From an uncultured Bacteroidales bacterium (GTDB lineage: Bacteria; Bacteroidota; Bacteroidia; Bacteroidales; UBA932), in assembly GCA_946617545.1 (NCBI GenBank), contig CAMOKK010000082.1, positions 1 to 6,140 on the forward strand: a stretch of 6,140 nucleotides of DNA. Direction: 5' to 3'. Shown here piece by piece: positions 1 to 3,881 of this stretch. The position numbers and the translations under genes were made by a program. The notes under the pieces were generated by a model. The model saw only the letters and a program-made list of their open reading frames with translations, did not search any database and was not told the origin of the DNA. Within the stretch, counting starts at the first letter, position 1. Each line of letters begins with the position of its first letter.

Positions 1-997
1 CGAAGCAGGGGGCGGCCTTGGAGGTGGCGATGGCGTCGCCCACGCCGTAGCTGTCTATGCAGGCGCCCTGGCGCTCCAGGTCTGTGATCAAGTACTCGTC
101 CAGGCCGTTGGTGGCGAAGATCTTGCATTTGCGGCAACCATGCTGGTCCAGGATGCGGCGCACTTCCTGCGAGAGGTAAGCCAAGTCTCCACTGTCCAAG
201 CGGATGCCGTAACCGGGGGCGTAATTATCGTCAATTCCGTTTTCCTTGAAGGAGCGGATGGCGTTCTTGACACCGCACTTGAGGGTGTCGTAGGTATCTA
301 TGAGCAGGATGATGTTCTCTCCGCGGTGGGTCTTGATGTAGTCCGTGAACGCTTTGTGCTCTCCTTCCACGGTGCTGCCGTAGGAGGTGATGAAACTATG
401 GGCCATGGTGCCGGTGGAAGGCACGCCGTTGAAGGCGCCCGTCAGGATGTTGGAGGAACTGGCACAGCCGGCAATCTGGGCGGCTTTTCCGCCATAGACG
501 GCCGCCCAGGGGCCATGGGCCCGGCGGGAGCCGAATTCACTTACCGGCTTGTCCGTGGAGCGGCACACGCGGGAGGCCTTGGTGGCCACGGCCATCTGGT
601 GGTTCAGGATGCAGAGCATGGGCGTTTCCAGCACCTGGGCCTGGATGAGCGGAGCCACTACGATGACTATCGGCTGGTTGGGAAACACAATCTCTCCCTC
701 CCGCATGGTGTAGAGGTCTCCGGTAAACTTCATGGTGCTCAGGTACTTGCGGAATTCCCTGTATTCCTCCCCGGGGAGGAATTTCTCATAGAAACTCTCC
801 GGCTCCGTGCCCAGGCCCTTGACCAGTTCTATTACTTCCTCGGTACCGCTCACCACGGCCCAGTTGTTGTTTTCCGGGGCCTTGCGGTAAAAGAGGTTGA
901 ACACGGCCATCTGGTCCTGTTTTCCACAGTCAAGATAAGACTTTCCCATGGTGTACTGGTACTTGTCCGATACGTAGGCGTTATTAATCTGTTTCAT
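1..997 (-). CDS. pncB: Nicotinate phosphoribosyltransferase, 3' end cut by window edge
   Basis: This enzyme joins nicotinate and PRPP, with ATP hydrolysis, to give nicotinate mononucleotide in the cytoplasmic Preiss-Handler route to NAD. I translated 332 codons from the ATG at 997-995 with no stop; the reading frame leaves through base 1. Motifs in order: N-terminal DKYQYTMG (residues 11-18), EFGSRRAHG (154-162), GTMAHSFI (196-203), LLIDTYDT (231-238), GIRLDSGDL (264-272), FATNGLDEY (294-302) and GVGDAIATS (318-326). These are the family signatures. His200 in GTMAHSF is the likely phosphorylated histidine, by family comparison. Family members are usually about 450-490 residues, so roughly the last third is missing here. 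The chosen ATG lies 20 bp downstream of a perfect minus-strand -7 element and opens directly into the conserved N-terminus. The gene is divergent from the membrane protein/phosphorylase cluster. The family call is firm; quinolinate and nicotinamide phosphoribosyltransferases are less likely given the full set of motifs. Confidence 0.95.
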   Translation of the reverse strand, partial: MKQINNAYVSDKYQYTMGKSYLDCGKQDQMAVFNLFYRKAPENNNWAVVSGTEEVIELVKGLGTEPESFYEKFLPGEEYREFRKYLSTMKFTGDLYTMREGEIVFPNQPIVIVVAPLIQAQVLETPMLCILNHQMAVATKASRVCRSTDKPVSEFGSRRAHGPWAAVYGGKAAQIAGCASSSNILTGAFNGVPSTGTMAHSFITSYGSTVEGEHKAFTDYIKTHRGENIILLIDTYDTLKCGVKNAIRSFKENGIDDNYAPGYGIRLDSGDLAYLSQEVRRILDQHGCRKCKIFATNGLDEYLITDLERQGACIDSYGVGDAIATSKAAPCF

Positions 998-1017
998 CTT
1001 TAAAAATTAGGGTCTTA

Positions 1018-1025
1018 CAAAGATA
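1018..1025 (-). promoter_or_regulatory. Bacteroidetes -7 promoter element for pncB
   Basis: Read on the minus strand this is TATCTTTG, an exact match to the Bacteroidetes -7 consensus TAnnTTTG recognised by the primary sigma factor of that phylum. It ends 20 bp before the pncB ATG, which predicts a very short untranslated leader of about 10-16 bases. I see no good TTG -33 element at the usual 18-21 bp spacing. The nearest minus-strand TTG (1054-1056) is 28 bp away, so the promoter may be weak or activator-dependent. Confidence 0.65.
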
Positions 1026-1065
1026 GTGTTTTTTCGTATCTTTCTGTTCTTGGCAAAAACGAATT

Positions 1066-1086
1066 AATAATGGATTATCCATTATT
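1066..1086. repeat. Perfect 10-bp palindrome with 1-bp centre (operator candidate)
   Basis: AATAATGGAT, one T, then ATCCATTATT: every base of the left arm pairs with the right arm. It sits about 40 bp upstream of the pncB -7 element and about 190 bp upstream of the forward -7 element. It is the strongest symmetric sequence in the spacer. A 21-bp near-palindrome in a divergent spacer is the shape of a homodimeric repressor or activator site. As RNA it could form an 8-bp stem with a five-base loop. It also covers the start codon of the candidate small ORF at 1070. No regulator is encoded in the window, so its identity is unknown. An NAD-metabolism regulator is a guess based only on the pncB neighbour. 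Confidence 0.5.
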
Positions 1087-1198
1087 TGGGAATACTACTG
1101 ATGCGATAAATTTGGGTTTAAAGTTTAAATTAAGACCAAGCGAAAAAATACGGACTCTCTCAAGTGGAATTGGCTCCACAGAAAATAAACGCAAGTGA
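1070..1198 (+). CDS. Possible small ORF, 42 codons, unknown function
   Basis: ATG at 1070-1072, stop TGA at 1196-1198. The peptide starts MDYPLFGNTTDA and ends GSTENKRK, with a basic middle (KFKLRPSEKIR). I do not recognise the family, and there is no signal peptide or membrane segment. The composition looks more protein-like than random AT-rich spacer. The frame then meets a second TGA (1199-1201) and continues as KSLIEERLRRLIE before TAA at 1241-1243. The region could therefore be a small gene, a decayed longer gene, or a copy of a dispersed repeat. A near-match -7 element (TATCTTTC, 1037-1044) lies 25 bp upstream of the ATG. The codon use is AT-rich, unlike every flanking gene. A non-coding role fits almost as well. 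Confidence 0.25.
   Translation: MDYPLFGNTTDAINLGLKFKLRPSEKIRTLSSGIGSTENKRK
1085..1114 (+). promoter_or_regulatory. Possible second forward promoter inside the spacer
   Basis: TAAATTTG at 1107-1114 matches TAnnTTTG exactly, and TTTG at 1085-1088 is a -33-like element 18 bp upstream. A transcript would begin near 1120. It would carry the two small hairpins at 1164-1179 and 1221-1232, then either end or run into the DUF1295 gene as a leader of about 190 bases. The AT-rich background makes chance matches likely, and the element lies inside the candidate small ORF. Confidence 0.25.
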
Positions 1199-1239
1199 TG
1201 AAAATCCCTGATAGAAGAACGCCTTCGGAGGCTTATTGA
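1198..1239 (+). CDS. Possible 13-codon ORF overlapping the upstream stop (TGATG)
   Basis: The ATG (1198-1200) shares its A with the TGA stop of the 42-codon ORF, the arrangement seen in translationally coupled genes. The peptide is MKIPDRRTPSEAY, ending at TGA 1237-1239. The GCCT/AGGC hairpin lies within its coding part. It could be a leader peptide, part of a decayed gene, or chance. Nothing beyond the overlap supports it. Confidence 0.1.
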   Translation: MKIPDRRTPSEAY

Positions 1240-1252
1240 ATAACAAACAGAC

Positions 1253-1282
1253 GTGCAATTACAAGGAAATTGCTTATCTTTG
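1253..1282 (+). promoter_or_regulatory. Promoter of the DUF1295-deoD-phosphorylase cluster
   Basis: TATCTTTG at 1275-1282 is an exact TAnnTTTG -7 element in the common Bacteroidetes context TTGCTTATCTTTGC. The -33 position, 19 bp upstream, has only GTG (1253-1255) instead of TTG. Transcription should start near 1288, giving a leader of about 25 bases. Just before the ATG is an A-rich stretch with AAAGG (1306-1310), a weak ribosome-binding signal typical of the phylum. Confidence 0.75.
1255..1273. promoter_or_regulatory. Inverted repeat GCAATT-7-AATTGC between -33 and -7
   Basis: GCAATT (1255-1260) and AATTGC (1268-1273) are perfect inverted copies separated by seven bases. They fill the spacer of the forward promoter and end one base before its -7 element. 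A dimeric regulator bound here would block the polymerase. Six-base arms in AT-rich DNA can arise by chance, so this is only a candidate operator. Confidence 0.3.
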
Positions 1283-1311
1283 CAGACTGACTTGTAAAAA
1301 AACCTAAAGGC

Positions 1312-2250
1312 ATGAAAATGAACATTCCCCTGATGGGAACACTGCTGGGCCTGTCCCTGATTGTATGCCCCGTCCTTTATATCTATGTGGGTCCGGCCCT
1401 GGACGCACAGCAGCTCCAGGTACTTAAGACCCTGGGCATGGTGGCCGCCTGCAGCGCCCTCTGGTGCTTTGTGGTGGGTGAACTTACCGGCAACAACTCC
1501 CAGATGGACAAGCTCTGGAGCCTGCTTCCCATTGCCTACACCTGGATTATCGCCGTGAACGGCGGCATGTCCCTGCGCCTTGTGGTGATGGCCGTCCTGG
1601 CCACCCTCTGGGGCGTCCGCCTTACCTTCAACTTCGCCCGCAAGGGGGCCTACAAACTCAAGTTCTGGGAAGGGGAGGAAGACTACCGCTGGGCCGTCGT
1701 GCGTGGCGGCGCCCCCTTCAACAACAACAAGTTTGCCTGGGGCGTGTTCGACCTCTTTTTCATCAGCATCTACCAGAATGCCCTGGTGCTCATGATTACC
1801 TTCCCGGCGCTGGTGTGCATGGGCTCCGAGAAGCCCTTCGGCTGGGTGGATGCCCTGGCCGCCGTGCTCACCCTGGCCTTCATCATCTACGAAACCGTGG
1901 CCGATGAGCAGCAGTGGGCTTTCCAGACGGCCAAGTGGAAGATGATCAAGGAAGGAAAGAAGCTGGAAGACCTGCCTGCCCCGTACAACAAAGGCTTCAA
2001 CACGGTGGGCCTGTGGAGCCGCAGCCGCCATCCCAACTATTTTGCCGAGCAGGCCATCTGGCTGTGCTTCTATGTCTTCTCCATCGGCGCCGGCATCGGC
2101 CTTTTCAACTGGAGCATCATCGGTGCCCTGCTCCTGGTGGTTCTCTTCCTGGGCAGCTCCGCCCTGGCCGAGGAAATCAGCTCCGGCAAATATCCTCAGT
2201 ATGAGAATTATGTGAAAAGCGTTTCCCGCTTTTTCCCGCTAACCAAATAA
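1312..2250 (+). CDS. DUF1295 family multi-pass membrane protein
   Basis: A 312-residue integral membrane protein of the DUF1295 family, which is related to steroid 5-alpha-reductases and isoprenylcysteine methyltransferases; its substrate is unknown. Likely membrane segments lie near residues 7-27, 39-57, 68-84, 86-105, 143-170, 177-194 and 246-285. Conserved family features seen: NNSQMDKLWS (61-70), LWGVRLTFNFARKG (99-112), EDYRW (123-127), ETVADEQQWAF (194-204), the strongest block GLWSRSRHPNYFAEQ (233-247), and C-terminal YENYVKSVSRFFP (297-309). The Arg/His/Asn block and the C-terminal Tyr/Arg-rich tail are the conserved positions shared with the reductase/methyltransferase superfamily. 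I chose ATG 1312, after AAAGG; a second ATG at 1318 is possible. The stop is one base before deoD, so the two are probably translated together. The family call is firm; the function is not known, and its link to nucleoside salvage is unexplained. Confidence 0.9.
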   Translation: MKMNIPLMGTLLGLSLIVCPVLYIYVGPALDAQQLQVLKTLGMVAACSALWCFVVGELTGNNSQMDKLWSLLPIAYTWIIAVNGGMSLRLVVMAVLATLWGVRLTFNFARKGAYKLKFWEGEEDYRWAVVRGGAPFNNNKFAWGVFDLFFISIYQNALVLMITFPALVCMGSEKPFGWVDALAAVLTLAFIIYETVADEQQWAFQTAKWKMIKEGKKLEDLPAPYNKGFNTVGLWSRSRHPNYFAEQAIWLCFYVFSIGAGIGLFNWSIIGALLLVVLFLGSSALAEEISSGKYPQYENYVKSVSRFFPLTK

Positions 2251-2251
2251 T

Positions 2252-2965
2252 ATGAGTCAAAATAACACACCCACGCCCCATATAGGAGCGAAATACGGGG
2301 AGATTGCTCCCTTTGTGATAATGGCCGGAGACCCGCTCCGTGCCAAATTCATGGCCGACCATTATCTGGAGAACCCCGTCCTGTTCAACAACGTGCGCAG
2401 CATGCTGGGCTTCACCGGAACCTACAAGGGCAAACCCGTGAGCGTGATGGGCCATGGCATGGGTATCCCGTCCATTGCCATCTATACCTATGAGCTTTTC
2501 CATTTCTACGGAGTCAAGAGCATCGTTCGTATCGGCTCTGCCGGTGCTTGTCACCCGGATCTCAAGATAGGGGACCTGGTGTTGGCCATGGGCGCCTGCA
2601 CGGATTCCAACTACGCTTCCCAGTACCAGCTTCCGGGCACCTTCGCCCCCATTGCCGACTACGACCTCCTCACCAAGGCGGTAAACACCTGCAAAGAGCT
2701 GAATTACCGTTACATGGTGGGCAACGTGCTGTCTTCCGACACCTTCTACTCCGACACGCCCCAGACCGAAAAGTGGATGAAGATGGGCGTCCTGGCCATT
2801 GAGATGGAGGCGGCTGCCCTGTATATGAACGCCGCCCGCAGCGGCAACAAGGCCATGGCCCTTTTCACCATCTCCGACCACATCCTCACCGGGGATGCCA
2901 CCACCTCCGAAGAAAGGCAAACCACGTTCACCAAGATGATGGACGTGGCGCTGTCCCTGTTATAA
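2252..2965 (+). CDS. deoD: Purine nucleoside phosphorylase, DeoD type
   Basis: This cytoplasmic enzyme uses phosphate to split purine (deoxy)ribonucleosides into free base and (deoxy)ribose-1-phosphate. At 237 residues it matches the E. coli hexameric enzyme (239), and alignment from memory is clear throughout. Active-site residues are all present: His10 (donated to the neighbouring subunit), Gly26, Arg30, Arg49, Arg93 and Ser96 for phosphate; Phe165 in SSDTFYS; Glu184-Met185-Glu186 for ribose; and Ser208, Asp209 and Arg222 for protonation of the base. Recognisable blocks are MAGDPLRAKF, NNVRSMLGFTGTYKG, VMGHGMGIPS, RIGSAGA, MGACTDSN and ERQTTF. The C-terminus is a few residues shorter than in E. 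coli. The ATG follows the previous stop by one base (TAATATG), so reinitiation or coupling is likely. Some DeoD-type enzymes also split nicotinamide riboside, which would tie it to the divergent pncB; that link is inference. Confidence 0.97.
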   Translation: MSQNNTPTPHIGAKYGEIAPFVIMAGDPLRAKFMADHYLENPVLFNNVRSMLGFTGTYKGKPVSVMGHGMGIPSIAIYTYELFHFYGVKSIVRIGSAGACHPDLKIGDLVLAMGACTDSNYASQYQLPGTFAPIADYDLLTKAVNTCKELNYRYMVGNVLSSDTFYSDTPQTEKWMKMGVLAIEMEAAALYMNAARSGNKAMALFTISDHILTGDATTSEERQTTFTKMMDVALSLL

Positions 2966-2993
2966 GATTTGCTGTTTTAGAACTGAAAACACT

Positions 2994-3881
2994 ATGAAAA
3001 TTCCTGAATCTGAACTGATTATCAATGGAGACGGCTCCGTCTTCCATCTTCATATGAAGCCCGAACACCTGGCCGACAACGTTATCATGATGGGAGACCC
3101 CGGCCGCGTGGACATCCTGGCCGATTTCCTCACGGACATCGAGTGCCGCAACGCCTCCCGTGAGTTCGTGTCCGTTACCGGCAAATACAAGGGAAGCCGC
3201 ATCACGGCCCTCAGCCACGGTATCGGCCCGGACAATATCGATATCGTGATGACGGAGCTGGACGCCCTGGCCAACGTGGATTTCAAAACCCGCGAAGTGA
3301 AGCCGGAGCACCGCGCCCTCAATATCCTGCGCATCGGCACGTCCGGCGCCCTGCACGCGGACATTCCCTTGGGAAGTTTCATCCTCTCCCACATCAGCGT
3401 GGGTTTTGACGGCGTGATGAACTGGTACGGAAACCGTGAGAAGGTGACCCTTCCCGCCGTGGAGGAAGCCTTCAAGAAGCACATGAACTGGGACCCCAAC
3501 CTCCCTTCACCCTACTTTGTGAAGGCATCCGACAAGATGATTGACCTGATGAAGGACATTACGGTGAAAGGTGTTACCATATCGGCCCCGGGCTTCTACG
3601 GTCCGCAGGGGCGTGTGGTAAGAATGCCGCTGGCCATGCCCCACATGCTGGAAGACATCGAAAGCTTCCGCTTCACCGAGGGCGGAGAGCAGTACCGCAT
3701 CACCAACTTCGAGATGGAGAGCTCCCCGCTGGCCGGCTTTGCCGCCCACCTGGGCCACAACGCCGCCACCGTGTGCTGCGCCATAGCCAACCGCTATCTC
3801 AAGAGCTCCAATCCGGACTACAAGCCCGTCATCCGCCAACTTCTGGAAATCTCCTTGGAGCGGATGGCCACCCTGGGTTAA
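2994..3881 (+). CDS. Nucleoside phosphorylase, uridine-phosphorylase-like
   Basis: A second NP-I family phosphorylase, 295 residues, probably splitting uridine or related pyrimidine nucleosides to base and pentose-1-phosphate in the cytoplasm. Conserved residues: FHL with His18, MMGDPGRV (Gly34, Arg38), SREF (Arg56), SHGIG (74-78), RIGTSGA with Arg113 and Thr116, FEMES with Glu240-Met241-Glu242, and ANR (265-267). GFYGPQGR (200-207) keeps the Gln and Arg (205, 207) that bind the uracil ring in E. coli Udp, which favours pyrimidine over purine. It is about 40 residues longer than E. coli Udp (253), with extra sequence near 97-107 and around 140-178. True substrate preference may therefore differ, and I give no symbol. 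It lies 28 bp after deoD, probably co-transcribed, behind an A-rich leader without a clear Shine-Dalgarno. Its TAA abuts the stop of the convergent thrA. Confidence 0.88.
   Translation: MKIPESELIINGDGSVFHLHMKPEHLADNVIMMGDPGRVDILADFLTDIECRNASREFVSVTGKYKGSRITALSHGIGPDNIDIVMTELDALANVDFKTREVKPEHRALNILRIGTSGALHADIPLGSFILSHISVGFDGVMNWYGNREKVTLPAVEEAFKKHMNWDPNLPSPYFVKASDKMIDLMKDITVKGVTISAPGFYGPQGRVVRMPLAMPHMLEDIESFRFTEGGEQYRITNFEMESSPLAGFAAHLGHNAATVCCAIANRYLKSSNPDYKPVIRQLLEISLERMATLG

Larger units (their letters stand above)
998..1311. other. Divergent AT-rich intergenic region
   Basis: This 314-bp spacer separates pncB (leftward) from the DUF1295 gene (rightward) and is much more AT-rich than the genes on both sides. 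It holds a promoter for each direction near its ends. The middle (about 1060-1245) is longer than divergent promoters need. It contains a perfect 10-1-10 palindrome, a possible 42-codon ORF, a possible extra forward promoter, and two short hairpins. The first hairpin is at 1164-1179 (GTGGA, six-base loop, TCCAC). The second is at 1221-1232 (GCCT, TCGG loop, AGGC), followed by TTATT. I see no tRNA, rRNA or recognised riboswitch. The middle could be a small gene, a small RNA, a long leader or a decayed insertion. Confidence 0.9.

Noticed and set aside
140..1003. Long plus-strand open frame opposite pncB
   Set aside because: The minus strand encodes a full set of nicotinate phosphoribosyltransferase motifs. 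The antisense frame is Gly/His/Val-rich with no recognisable domain, as expected from GC-rich codon bias.
1198..1212. Similarity of the small-ORF start to the phosphorylase start at 2994 (both encode MKIP, 13 of 15 bases equal)
   Set aside because: Too short and AT-rich to indicate duplication; similarity stops right after these bases.
1221..1237. GCCT-TCGG-AGGC hairpin as an intrinsic terminator
   Set aside because: The stem is only four base pairs and is followed by TTATT rather than a T-run; too weak to call a terminator.
1075..2031. Long minus-strand open frame opposite the DUF1295 gene
   Set aside because: His/Gly/Gln-rich translation without motifs, lying over a clear DUF1295 protein and a forward promoter.
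2963..2971. Internal promoter before the second phosphorylase (TAAGATTTG)
   Set aside because: TA and TTTG are separated by three bases instead of two, it overlaps the end of deoD, and there is no TTG at the right spacing. Co-transcription with deoD is simpler.
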